This document shows positions 1 to 7,325 of a DNA stretch of 28,157 nt, piece after piece; positions within the stretch are counted from its first letter, which is position 1; each line of letters starts with the position of its first letter. The position numbers and the translations under genes were made by a program. The notes under the pieces are model-generated. The model was not told the DNA's origin. It was given only the letters and a program-made list of their open reading frames with translations, and did no database searches. This DNA comes from JAGLTA01 sp034660735 (GTDB taxonomy: Bacteria; Patescibacteriota; Patescibacteriia; JAACEG01), in NCBI GenBank assembly GCA_034660735.1, contig JAYEJQ010000004.1, forward strand, positions 1 through 28,157, written 5' to 3'.

Positions 1-65
1 AAATTTCTTACTATTTTTTTACAAAAATTTACATAACAATAAATATATTAACTTAAAATATTTTT

Positions 66-1112
66 TTAAAACTGCTCTAAAAATCTTAAATCTCCGCTGT
101 TGAATAATCTGATATCTCCGATATTATATTTCATCATCGCAAGACGTGTTAATCCAAGTCCGAAAGCGAAACCAGAATATTTTTTTGAATCAATCCCGCC
201 AGCTTTTAAAACATTAGGATGAACTATTCCAGCTGGAAGCAATTCAAGCCATCCGCCGTTCTTGCAACTCGGACATCCTTTACCTTCGCAAATTAAACAT
301 TTAATATCAAGCTCAATTCCTGGCTCAACAAAAGGAAAATACCCCGGACGGACGCGAGTTTCAACTTCTCTTTTAAAAATTTCATTTAACAATTCTTTCA
401 TTACGGCGATTAAATTGCTTATTGAAATATTTTCGCCTATCATAAGACCTTCCATTTGGTCAAAAGTATGTTCATGACAAGCATCTGTCGCTTCACATCT
501 AAAAGTTCTTCCTGGCGCAACACATCGTAATGGCGCGCCAAATTTTTGCATCGCTCTTATTTGCACAGGCGAAGTGTGCGTCCGCATAACTAAATCATAT
601 TCGCCTTTGCTATTTTTTTTATCAATATAAAAAGTATCATGCATATCGCGCGCTGGATGGCTACTTGGAATATTCAACGCTTCAAAATTGTAATAATCGC
701 TTTCTATTTCAGGACCATCTAAAATCATAAAACCCATTGAAACAAATAGATCTTCAAGTTCATTTTTTATTATAGTGATAGGATGCAGATGCCCGCACTT
801 TATTTTTTTGCCTGGCAATGTTATGTCAATAAATTCATCTGTCTGGCTTTTTATTGAATTAAAATCATTCTGTTTTTCTTGAAATTTTAAAGTTAATTCT
901 TTTTTAATTTTATTCGCAAGCTGTCCGATCATTCTCTTTTCATCTCCTGCTAAAGATGATATATTCCGCAATAATTTTGTAAATTCTCCTTTCCGACCTA
1001 AATATTTTATTTCTAAATCGCGCAAACTCTCGCTATTTTTTATCTCTTTTAAACTATCTAAAATTTCTTGCTTTAATTTTAAAAATTGTTTTTGCATACT
1101 ATTTATTTTCAT
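66..1112 (-). CDS. pheS: Phenylalanyl-tRNA synthetase alpha subunit
   Basis: This 348-residue protein charges tRNA-Phe in the cytoplasm as part of the PheS2PheT2 complex. A coiled-coil tRNA-binding arm (about residues 1-95) precedes the class II catalytic core, with HPARDMHDTFY, MRTHTSPVQ (motif 2 region), FRCEATDACHEHTFDQMEG and the motif 3 segment GFAFGLGLTRLAMM. A four-cysteine knuckle, CLICEGKGCPSCK, sits in the core as in many bacterial PheS. The length is normal. The ATG at 1112 overlaps the end of yidC by 14 bases and has a weak AAGAAG upstream; an ATG at 1097 would avoid the overlap but has no purine-rich leader. pheT is not in the window and, if adjacent, would lie before position 1. 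It is the last gene of an iscU-yidC-pheS run. Identity is certain from motifs. Confidence 0.97.
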   Translation of the reverse strand: MKINSMQKQFLKLKQEILDSLKEIKNSESLRDLEIKYLGRKGEFTKLLRNISSLAGDEKRMIGQLANKIKKELTLKFQEKQNDFNSIKSQTDEFIDITLPGKKIKCGHLHPITIIKNELEDLFVSMGFMILDGPEIESDYYNFEALNIPSSHPARDMHDTFYIDKKNSKGEYDLVMRTHTSPVQIRAMQKFGAPLRCVAPGRTFRCEATDACHEHTFDQMEGLMIGENISISNLIAVMKELLNEIFKREVETRVRPGYFPFVEPGIELDIKCLICEGKGCPSCKNGGWLELLPAGIVHPNVLKAGGIDSKKYSGFAFGLGLTRLAMMKYNIGDIRLFNSGDLRFLEQF

Positions 1113-1869
1113 TTTTTTTAACTTCTTTTACCTCGCCAATTTTTAAAACATCCTTATTCTCATCTTTCTTTTGAAAAAGATATTTTTGCTGGGCGACAGT
1201 CAATAAAGTAGTAATTAACCAATATAAAGTTAGACCGCCTGGCAGACTAAAACCGATAAACACAGTCATTATGGGCATAAAATACATCATCTGCTTATTC
1301 ATCATTGACATCATATTCTCATCTTTCGCGCCACCTGTTTTAATTGGCTGTTTTTTATGCATCAATATTTTTGTCTGCCAATATTGCGCCGCTCCTGCTA
1401 AAACCGCTAAGACAGCATTTGGATGCGATAAGTCAACCAACCCAAAAGAAATCGGATTAAGCATCTCCGGCCTGCTAATAAAAGGATAAACTAAATCCAA
1501 ACTTTCATTGTTAAATCCGTTTCGGAAAACTTGAAAAACAGCAATTAAGAAAGGAAATTGTATCAGTAAAGGGAAACAAGATCCAAGCGGATTAACTTTT
1601 TCTTTTTTATAAAGTTCCATTAAAGCCATAGCCTGCTTCTCTTTTTTGTCTTTATATTTCTGTTTTATCTCCTCCATTTTCGGTTGCAAATCTTGCAAAA
1701 TTTTTTGCGATTTTACCGCTTTATTTGAAAGAGGAAAAAGTAAAATTTTAATAAAAATTGTAAGTAAAATAATGGCTATTCCTATATCATTTCCCGGAAC
1801 AATATTATAAAGCCAAATTAAAATGTTGAATGTCGGCTCGTAAAGAAAGGTGTTGTAAAATTGAATCAT
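1099..1869 (-). CDS. yidC: YidC/Oxa1 family membrane protein insertase
   Basis: This 256-residue insertase places proteins into the cytoplasmic membrane, alone or with SecYEG. It is a short Gram-positive-type YidC without the large periplasmic domain. The first hydrophobic segment (about 28-47) leads into a charged cytoplasmic hairpin with LQPKMEEIKQKYKDKKEKQ. The family signature NPLGSCFPLLIQFPFLIAVF follows, then a C-terminal membrane segment GLTLYWLITTLL and a lysine-rich tail. The hydrophilic-groove arginine typical of the family appears here as lysine (K41 in TIFIKILLFPL). Its ATG at 1869 lies 20 bases after the iscU stop, and its TAG overlaps the pheS start. The usual rnpA-yidC neighbourhood is absent, as expected in a rearranged reduced genome. 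Confidence 0.95.
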   Translation of the reverse strand: MIQFYNTFLYEPTFNILIWLYNIVPGNDIGIAIILLTIFIKILLFPLSNKAVKSQKILQDLQPKMEEIKQKYKDKKEKQAMALMELYKKEKVNPLGSCFPLLIQFPFLIAVFQVFRNGFNNESLDLVYPFISRPEMLNPISFGLVDLSHPNAVLAVLAGAAQYWQTKILMHKKQPIKTGGAKDENMMSMMNKQMMYFMPIMTVFIGFSLPGGLTLYWLITTLLTVAQQKYLFQKKDENKDVLKIGEVKEVKKNENK

Positions 1870-1889
1870 AAAATGTTATATTAAAAAAA

Positions 1890-2255
1890 TTATTTCCTTT
1901 TGTAATTATCAATCGCCTCTTTTAGCGCTTCTATCGCCAATAAAGAACAATGGACTTTGACTTTCGGCACAACGCCGAACTCTTTTATAATATCATCTTT
2001 GCTTATTCGCGCCGCTTTTTGGATAGTTTTTCCTTTAGCCAAATCAGTTAAAACCGAAGAAGCTGCTATCGCGGCGGCGCAGCCCATTGTTTCAAATTTT
2101 ATATTTTTAATTATGTTTTTATCAATTTTAAGATAAATTTTCATAATGTCGCCGCAGATCGGATTGCCAGCTTGCCCGACTGCGTCCGCGTTTTTAATAG
2201 AACCTTGATTATGCGGCTTATAAAAATGATTAAGCATTTTTTCATTATATTGCAT
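1890..2255 (-). CDS. iscU: IscU/NifU-like Fe-S cluster assembly scaffold
   Basis: This small cytoplasmic scaffold assembles iron-sulfur clusters from cysteine desulfurase-derived sulfur before transfer to apoproteins. All three cluster ligands are visible, in GNPICGD, ETMGCAAAIAASS and KVHCSLLA, and the ligand-adjacent Asp of GNPxCGD is kept. The ATG at 2255 gives MQYNEKMLNHFYKPHNQGS, which aligns with the usual IscU N-terminus, so I chose it. A GTG at 2270 would add five residues and is preceded by AAGG. No cysteine desulfurase, ferredoxin or HscA/B gene lies nearby, so its sulfur donor is elsewhere. It heads the iscU-yidC-pheS run. SufU is an alternative name for this fold; I cannot see the SufU-specific zinc-region insertion, so IscU/NifU-like is the safer call. 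Confidence 0.93.
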   Translation of the reverse strand: MQYNEKMLNHFYKPHNQGSIKNADAVGQAGNPICGDIMKIYLKIDKNIIKNIKFETMGCAAAIAASSVLTDLAKGKTIQKAARISKDDIIKEFGVVPKVKVHCSLLAIEALKEAIDNYKRK

Positions 2256-2439
2256 ATTAAAATTCGGCACAAGCGCCTTAATAAAAATAAAATTTTGAAT
2301 TTTTAATTTTGATCGAATATATTAATTTTTAATTTCAAATATTTTAAGTTTTTTATCCTTTTATCTTTACAGTAAGCCATAAGTATTTAGAAAAAGCGCT
2401 GAATTTATCTGTTTTAATTATTTAAACATTTAAAATTGA

Positions 2440-2467
2440 TTAAAAATTAAAAATTAAAAATTAAAAA
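2440..2467. repeat. TTAAAAA tandem heptamer, 4 copies
   Basis: Four exact head-to-tail copies of TTAAAAA run into TTTTTAA, so the right edge can fold back on itself. It is low-complexity AT filler with no evident coding role, and could bend DNA. Confidence 0.7.
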
Positions 2468-2620
2468 TTTTTAATATTTTGATAGCGACTCAAAAATTGG
2501 ACTTCGCCAAAAAATAGAAAATAGAAAAAAACGCTAAAATTCAATTATTATAATCTTATCACCTCAAATAATAAAAATCAATAAGCACTATATTTTTTAA
2601 AAAAAAGAATTGTCAAAGGT

Positions 2621-2650
2621 TTGTATTTTATTTTTATTTTATGCTATAAT
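2621..2650 (+). promoter_or_regulatory. Extended -10 promoter for the repeat-protein gene
   Basis: TTGTAT (2621-2626), an 18-base spacer and TATAAT (2645-2650), with TG at -15/-14, give TGCTATAAT. Transcription would start near 2657, leaving a leader of about 58 bases. The sequence around the -10 closely matches the promoter at 4225-4233. Confidence 0.7.
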
Positions 2651-2714
2651 GCGAAATGATTACATTTAAAAAATAAATTTATATTGATATATCTATCAAT
2701 ATACAACAATACGT

Positions 2715-4169
2715 ATGGAAAATTTTTCATTAGAAAGAGGAAATTTATATGATCATGGGAATATTCACGATGCTGAAAGTGAATATAAAAAACAAAGGGA
2801 TAAAGTTTTAGATAATATAATGAAAGAAGGGAACGAATCTCAAGACTCGGAAATAAAAAATGTCTATCGTGAAAAATTAAAAAATAAGATACAAGAAGGC
2901 TTTATTGATAGAGAATATCTGCTAAAACATAACTATCATAATGACGGGCCATTGATTATGAGTGAAATGGTTGATTTTTTAATACCACAGAACAAATTAT
3001 TTGAACAAGAGATAAAATTAAAACCAAACATAAAATATGTTGACGATATAATTATGCCAACAAAAGATGGCTGTTCCCCTAAAAAAGGCGAGGGTGAATA
3101 TAATGAAAAAAAAATAATTCCTAGATTTGAAATTATGGTTGATTTTCTAAAAAAAAATAATATCTCTGTTAATGATTATTTATGTATAATCGGAAAAAAT
3201 GATAAAAAAATGTTAAAAAAAGAAGATTATGTAATGTTTGTCTTGCCATCTTTGAATAAGATGGTGGAGATTTGCGATGAAGAAGGAAATGCTACTTATG
3301 TGATACACGATTCACCAACAAAAGAAGAATTTGATAAATTAAAAAATGACGAAAATAATGAAGGGGGTATCACTGAATTTTACTATCAAATGACAAAAAA
3401 AGATTTAGAAATAATAGGTAATAAATTGGGATTGGTGTCTAAAATAAACTGGGGCGCGAATATAGATAATTGGTTAAATAATGTTGAAGACAAATTAACT
3501 AAAGAAAAAAACAGATCTTTTACAATTGAAGAGATTAAAAAAAATTTAATAAAATATGAGGCAGCTCCTGCTTTATGGCTGACAAATGCAAGTTTAGCTA
3601 AATTATTAAAAAAGACAGAATATAAAATAAAAAAAATAGCTAATAATTATCGTGAAAATAATCCAGAATGGTTTAAATTTTATTTAAATTCTAACACTAA
3701 TAGAATATATGAACGTTATTCTCCGGAATTAATACAAAAAATTAAAGAAGACTTAACTCAATATGAAGCCGCTCCAGATAGTTGGTTGACTAATGTTGGA
3801 TCAACTAAATTATTAAAAAAGACAGACTATAAAATAAAAAAAATAGCTGATAATTATCGTGAAAGTAATCCGGAATGGTTTAAATCTTATTTAGATTTTG
3901 CAGGAAATTCAAGAGAGCATTATTCACCAGAATTAATACAAAAAATTAAAGAAGACCTAACTCAATATGAAGCTGCTCCAGCTGGTTGGTTTAGTAGTAA
4001 TAAAACAGTTAAGTTATTAAAAAAGACAGAACATAAAATAAAAAAAATAGTTGATAATTATCGTGAAAGTAATCCGGAATGGTTTAAATCTTATTTAGAT
4101 TTTGCAGGAAATTTAAGAGAGCATTATTCACCAGAATTAATACAAAAAATTAAAGAAAAAATAGAATAA
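2715..4169 (+). CDS. Unrecognised protein with three tandem winged-helix-like repeats
   Basis: I do not recognise this 484-residue protein by name. Residues 1-270 are charged, soluble and without signal peptide or membrane segment, and contain YVMFVLPSLNKMVEICDEEGNATYVI. Residues 274-342, 343-410 and 411-478 are three copies of one unit. Each unit has a WLTN- or WFSS-type entry, a helix-turn-helix-like stretch (TKLLKKTDYKIKKIADNYR), the constant NPEWFK, a variable hairpin, and YSPELIQKIKEDL. The order helix-turn-helix, wing, YSPELI resembles MerR/excisionase winged helices, suggesting DNA binding; that is inference. The final residues IKEKIE begin a fourth unit. Copies 2 and 3 are almost identical in DNA, so the expansion is recent. 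It has its own promoter and is not in an operon. No Shine-Dalgarno precedes the ATG. Confidence 0.8.
   Translation: MENFSLERGNLYDHGNIHDAESEYKKQRDKVLDNIMKEGNESQDSEIKNVYREKLKNKIQEGFIDREYLLKHNYHNDGPLIMSEMVDFLIPQNKLFEQEIKLKPNIKYVDDIIMPTKDGCSPKKGEGEYNEKKIIPRFEIMVDFLKKNNISVNDYLCIIGKNDKKMLKKEDYVMFVLPSLNKMVEICDEEGNATYVIHDSPTKEEFDKLKNDENNEGGITEFYYQMTKKDLEIIGNKLGLVSKINWGANIDNWLNNVEDKLTKEKNRSFTIEEIKKNLIKYEAAPALWLTNASLAKLLKKTEYKIKKIANNYRENNPEWFKFYLNSNTNRIYERYSPELIQKIKEDLTQYEAAPDSWLTNVGSTKLLKKTDYKIKKIADNYRESNPEWFKSYLDFAGNSREHYSPELIQKIKEDLTQYEAAPAGWFSSNKTVKLLKKTEHKIKKIVDNYRESNPEWFKSYLDFAGNLREHYSPELIQKIKEKIE
3534..4148 (+). repeat. Three coding tandem repeats of about 69 codons
   Basis: Units begin at 3534, 3741 and 3945. 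Units 2 and 3 share long stretches of identical bases from roughly 3840 and 4045 onward. Unit 1 is more diverged at both protein and DNA level. The pattern fits an older duplication followed by a recent one. Confidence 0.9.
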
Positions 4170-4204
4170 TTTTTATCCATAATAAAATTAGTAAATAATA
4201 TCAA

Positions 4205-4233
4205 TTCCTAATATTTTATTTTTATGCTATACT
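4205..4233 (+). promoter_or_regulatory. Extended -10 promoter for the MscS-like gene
   Basis: The -10 is TATACT (4228-4233) with an upstream TG (4225-4226). The -35 is poor (TTCCTA, 4205-4210, 17-base spacer), so the TG extension probably carries the activity. The flank TTTTATTTTTATGCTATA nearly copies the region before 2650. Confidence 0.65.
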
Positions 4234-4296
4234 TTAGTTAGTCTAATTTTAGCGAATTATAAATTTTAATGTTTACATTAAAAAAACAACTAAGAA

Positions 4297-4306
4297 GGGG
4301 GGTGAG
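4297..4306 (+). promoter_or_regulatory. Strong Shine-Dalgarno for the MscS-like gene
   Basis: GGGGGGTGAG lies seven bases before the ATG at 4310. It is the only strong, correctly spaced ribosome binding site I see in the window; most other starts are preceded only by A/T runs. It fixes the start of this gene. Confidence 0.85.
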
Positions 4307-4309
4307 TAA

Positions 4310-4996
4310 ATGTTAGACGTTACACACGCTTGGCAAGTCGCGATTATAACTTCAATTCAAAATTTATGGATACGCATGATAGAATTTATCCCTAACCTGT
4401 TCGGCGCTATTATTATATTTGTTATCGGACTAATGGTCGCTATCTCTTTGGAAATGCTTGTGATTAAAATAATGAAAAAGATGAGACTGAATAAAGCAAG
4501 CGAAGAGATCGGGTTAACCGACTTTTTGGAACGCGGGGATATTAAAATGAATATTCCAAAACTTGTCGGAGCCACGGTTAAGTGGTTCATAATCATCGCT
4601 TCTTTAATGGCAATTGCAGATATTCTTAATCTGCCGCAAATAACTGGCTTTTTAAACAGTATTATCGCGTATATTCCTAATATTATCGCGGCGGTCGTTA
4701 TAATGGCTATCAGTATTATCGTAGCAAATTTCCTCTCGCGCATTGTTTCTAAAGGAACCAAAACAACAAAAGTCGCTCATAATAAAATGTTGGCTAATTT
4801 AAGTAAATGGTCAGTTCTAATTTTTGGATTAATGGCGGCTCTTGTCCAATTAGGGGTTGCGGCTTCGCTAATCACAATTCTATTCTCAGGAATGGTCGCT
4901 TCTTTATCTCTTGCATTAGGTTTAGCTTTCGGTCTTGGCGGCACTGAAAAAGCTATGGATATTTTAAATAAAAAATGCAATTGCAAAAAAAAATAA
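4310..4996 (+). CDS. MscS-like conserved TM-helix membrane protein
   Basis: This 228-residue protein lies almost entirely in the membrane, with hydrophobic segments at about 28-52, 86-107, 120-145, 166-183 and 187-211. The last helix, LALGLAFGLGGTEKAMDIL, is the glycine/alanine-rich pore-helix pattern of mechanosensitive MscS channels and of the conserved TM-helix family. The cytoplasmic beta domain and vestibule of true MscS are missing; the protein stops at a short tail, KKCNCKKK. A role in ion flux or osmotic relief is plausible from the family but not shown. The gene has its own promoter, an unusually strong ribosome binding site and its own terminator, so it is a one-gene unit and probably well translated. 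Confidence 0.82.
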   Translation: MLDVTHAWQVAIITSIQNLWIRMIEFIPNLFGAIIIFVIGLMVAISLEMLVIKIMKKMRLNKASEEIGLTDFLERGDIKMNIPKLVGATVKWFIIIASLMAIADILNLPQITGFLNSIIAYIPNIIAAVVIMAISIIVANFLSRIVSKGTKTTKVAHNKMLANLSKWSVLIFGLMAALVQLGVAASLITILFSGMVASLSLALGLAFGLGGTEKAMDILNKKCNCKKK

Positions 4997-5019
4997 GTTG
5001 ATAAAAAATTTTTTATTTT

Positions 5020-5046
5020 AAAACACGGCAAATTATGCCGTGTTTT
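5020..5046. terminator. Bidirectional intrinsic terminator
   Basis: A perfect 11-base-pair stem, AAAACACGGCA with TGCCGTGTTTT, closes a five-base AATTA loop. The stem has T-runs on both sides, so it can end the plus-strand MscS-like transcript and the convergent adk transcript. Confidence 0.92.
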
Positions 5047-5050
5047 AATT

Positions 5051-5692
5051 TTACTTGAAAATATTATTATTCCTAAAAAATTTCATTATCTCTAAATGTA
5101 TCTCATGAATCGGACGTTCGCCTTCAACTGTTTTAACTATCCCCCTTTTTTTGTAAGCCTCTATAATCGGCTCTGTCTCTTTATGATAAATATTCAATCT
5201 CTCCTTTATCTCTTTAGGCTTGTCGTCATCCCGCTGATACAGTTTTTCCCCGCAATCATCACAAACTCCATCTTGTTTAGGTGGATTATATTTAAGATGA
5301 TAAGTCCTCCCGCAATAGCATATCCGCCGATCTTTAATCCTTTCAATTGCCTCGCTGTCGGAGATTCTAATTTCTATCACCTTGTCAATTTCTCGTATTA
5401 TATCTAAAAAATCCGCTTGAATTTTATTTCTTGGATAACCGTCTAAAATAAAGCCTCGTGCAACATCAATTTTTTTTAATCTTTCAGCCACAATTCTATT
5501 GGTTATTTCATTCGGCGCCAATCTCCCTTTATTCAGATAACTGGCTAAAGTTTTTCCGAGTTCGCTTTCTTCTTTAATTATCAGCCTAAAAATATCGCCG
5601 ACGGTAATATGCGGAATTTTTATTTTCTTAGACAGCAGATCTGCCTGCGTCCCCTTGCCCGAACCTTGCGCGCCAAAAATAAGTATATTCAT
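5051..5692 (-). CDS. adk: Adenylate kinase
   Basis: This 213-residue cytoplasmic enzyme interconverts ATP plus AMP with two ADP. The Walker A loop is GAQGSGKGTQ (7-16); the AMP-binding region has TVGDIFR, and GFILDGYPRNKIQAD is diagnostic. The long LID domain carries four cysteines: C125, C127, C144 and C147. The first pair is CYC rather than the family CxxC; the second (CDDC) is normal, so the zinc site is shortened by one residue. The LID arginine region RDDD is kept. The ATG at 5692 is the natural start because the P-loop begins six residues in. It has its own promoter in the spacer shared with divergent glgA and ends at a strong terminator, so it is monocistronic. Confidence 0.96.
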   Translation of the reverse strand: MNILIFGAQGSGKGTQADLLSKKIKIPHITVGDIFRLIIKEESELGKTLASYLNKGRLAPNEITNRIVAERLKKIDVARGFILDGYPRNKIQADFLDIIREIDKVIEIRISDSEAIERIKDRRICYCGRTYHLKYNPPKQDGVCDDCGEKLYQRDDDKPKEIKERLNIYHKETEPIIEAYKKRGIVKTVEGERPIHEIHLEIMKFFRNNNIFK

Positions 5693-5725
5693 AATTTTTA
5701 AATTAAACTATTTCTCTTTTTAACT

Positions 5726-5753
5726 ATTCTAACAAATAACAACATATCGTCAA
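5726..5753 (-). promoter_or_regulatory. Promoter for adk
   Basis: On the minus strand TTGACG (5753-5748), a 16-base spacer and TAGAAT (5731-5726), preceded by TG, form an extended -10 promoter. The leader would be roughly 27 bases. Confidence 0.7.
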
Positions 5754-5770
5754 CCGCTTAAAATAAAAAT

Positions 5771-5799
5771 TTGATTTTTAGCGATTAAAATGATATTAT
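5771..5799 (+). promoter_or_regulatory. Promoter for glgA and downstream genes
   Basis: TTGATT (5771-5776), a 17-base spacer and TATTAT (5794-5799) with TG at 5791-5792. Back-to-back with the adk promoter, it leaves about 25 bases to the glgA ATG. Confidence 0.72.
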
Positions 5800-5829
5800 A
5801 AAAAAATAAAAATTAAATAAAATAAAACT

Positions 5830-7299
5830 ATGAAGAAAAAAAATTTAAAGGTCTTATTTATCACAGCTGAATTGTCACCATTCGCCGCAGTCGGCGGACT
5901 TGCTTTTGTTGCAAGATCACTGCCAAAAGCGCTGAAAAATCTTGGCGCTGATGTTAGAATAGTTATGCCGAAATACAGAATAATCAGCGCTAAAAAATAC
6001 GGATTGAAAAAAATTATCAAAAATATTGAAGTTGAATTTGATGGAAAAAAAGAAAAAATAGACATCTGGCGCGGATACCTGCCTCAAAGCGAAGTCCCTG
6101 TCTATTTTATTGACAATAAGCGCTATTTCGGCAAAGGAAAAATATATTTTACTGGCAACGCTTCTTCTGACGGAACCGTAAGCGAATTTAAAAGATTCGG
6201 TTTTTTTGACAAAGCGGTTTTTGAAATTTTCTCGGCATTAGATTGGCATCCAGATATTTTGCATTGCCATGACTGGCACACTGGATTTATTCCTTTACTG
6301 CGAAAACAACTAAACGGAAAAAACAAAAAATTAGCTTCAATGAAAACCGTTTTTACAATTCATAATTTAGCTTATCAAGGATGGTATAAAAAAAGTTTAA
6401 TCTATAAAATTTTAGACTTGGAAAAAGGATCTTTTCAAGCGAAAAAAAATTGGATTAGCGCTATGCGACAAGGCATACTAACCGCAAATGTTGTAAACAC
6501 AGTGAGTAAAAGTTATGCTAAAGAAATTTTAACAAAGGAATTCGGCTGCGGAATGAACGAAGCGTTAAAAACAAGAAAAAAAGATTTAATCGGAATTTTA
6601 AACGGTCTTGATGTTAAAAGATTTAATCCATCCGCTGATAAAAATATTAAATTCCGATATTCGCGCAAAAATTTTATAAAAGGCAAAAAAGAGAATAAAA
6701 TTTATCTGCAAAAAAAACTAGGATTAGATGCCAATAGCGATATCCCGCTGATCGGAATGGTCGGACGACTGGCAGAGCAGAAAGGTTTTGATATCTTAAT
6801 TCCAATTTTAAACGATGTCGCGAAAGCAGGCGCTCAGGTCGTTATCGTTGGTCCTGGAAGTAAAAAATATAAAGATAAAATAATGAAAGCGGCGAAAAAA
6901 TATCGCGACAGAATTGTTTTGTCCTATGGATTTAGTTTTGAAACAGCCCAGATGACATACGCGGCAAGCGATTTTCTTTTAGTTCCTTCGCGGTTTGAGC
7001 CGTGCGGACTTGTCCAGATGATTGCGATGCTTTACGGCGCTGTTCCGATCGCGCGCGCGACAGGCGGACTAAAAGATACAGTTATTGATTATAAAATGAT
7101 GGATAAAAAAGCATCAAACGGATTTCTATTTAAAAAATACGAGAGCGATATTTTATTAAAAACGATTAAACGGGCGCTGAAAGTTTACGATAATAAAAAA
7201 GATTTTAGGCAGTTGCAACTTAATGGAATGGCAGAGGATTTTTCATGGAACGCGTCCGCGAAAAAATATTTATCGCTTTATGAAAAACTGAGAGGATAA
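5830..7299 (+). CDS. glgA: Glycogen/starch synthase (GT5 family)
   Basis: This 489-residue GT-B glycosyltransferase would extend alpha-1,4-glucan from ADP- or UDP-glucose. The N-terminal domain has ITAELSPFAAVGGLAFV, the catalytic HCHDWHTG and VFTIHNLAYQG. ILNGLDVKRFNP marks the hinge. The C-terminal nucleotide-binding domain has GMVGRLAEQKGFDIL and PSRFEPCGLVQM with the EX7E-type glutamates and TGGLKDT. The classic KxGGL sugar-nucleotide loop reads AVGGL here: the conserved lysine position (A20) is alanine, and the following Asp of GGLADV is Phe. The GGL glycines remain. No glgB, glgC or phosphorylase is nearby, so donor and product are not confirmed by context. The next gene starts 26 bases later and is probably co-transcribed. 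Confidence 0.9.
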   Translation: MKKKNLKVLFITAELSPFAAVGGLAFVARSLPKALKNLGADVRIVMPKYRIISAKKYGLKKIIKNIEVEFDGKKEKIDIWRGYLPQSEVPVYFIDNKRYFGKGKIYFTGNASSDGTVSEFKRFGFFDKAVFEIFSALDWHPDILHCHDWHTGFIPLLRKQLNGKNKKLASMKTVFTIHNLAYQGWYKKSLIYKILDLEKGSFQAKKNWISAMRQGILTANVVNTVSKSYAKEILTKEFGCGMNEALKTRKKDLIGILNGLDVKRFNPSADKNIKFRYSRKNFIKGKKENKIYLQKKLGLDANSDIPLIGMVGRLAEQKGFDILIPILNDVAKAGAQVVIVGPGSKKYKDKIMKAAKKYRDRIVLSYGFSFETAQMTYAASDFLLVPSRFEPCGLVQMIAMLYGAVPIARATGGLKDTVIDYKMMDKKASNGFLFKKYESDILLKTIKRALKVYDNKKDFRQLQLNGMAEDFSWNASAKKYLSLYEKLRG

Positions 7300-7325
7300 A
7301 ATTTAAATTTTTAACTTATATATTT

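Larger units (their letters stand above)
2256..2714. other. AT-rich divergent intergenic region
   Basis: This spacer of about 460 bases separates the minus-strand iscU unit from the plus-strand repeat-protein gene. I see no convincing ORF or structured RNA. It holds a short TTAAAAA tandem array (2440-2467) and, near its right end, the extended -10 promoter for the gene at 2715. I found no clear promoter for iscU on the minus strand, although one must lie here. Confidence 0.7.
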
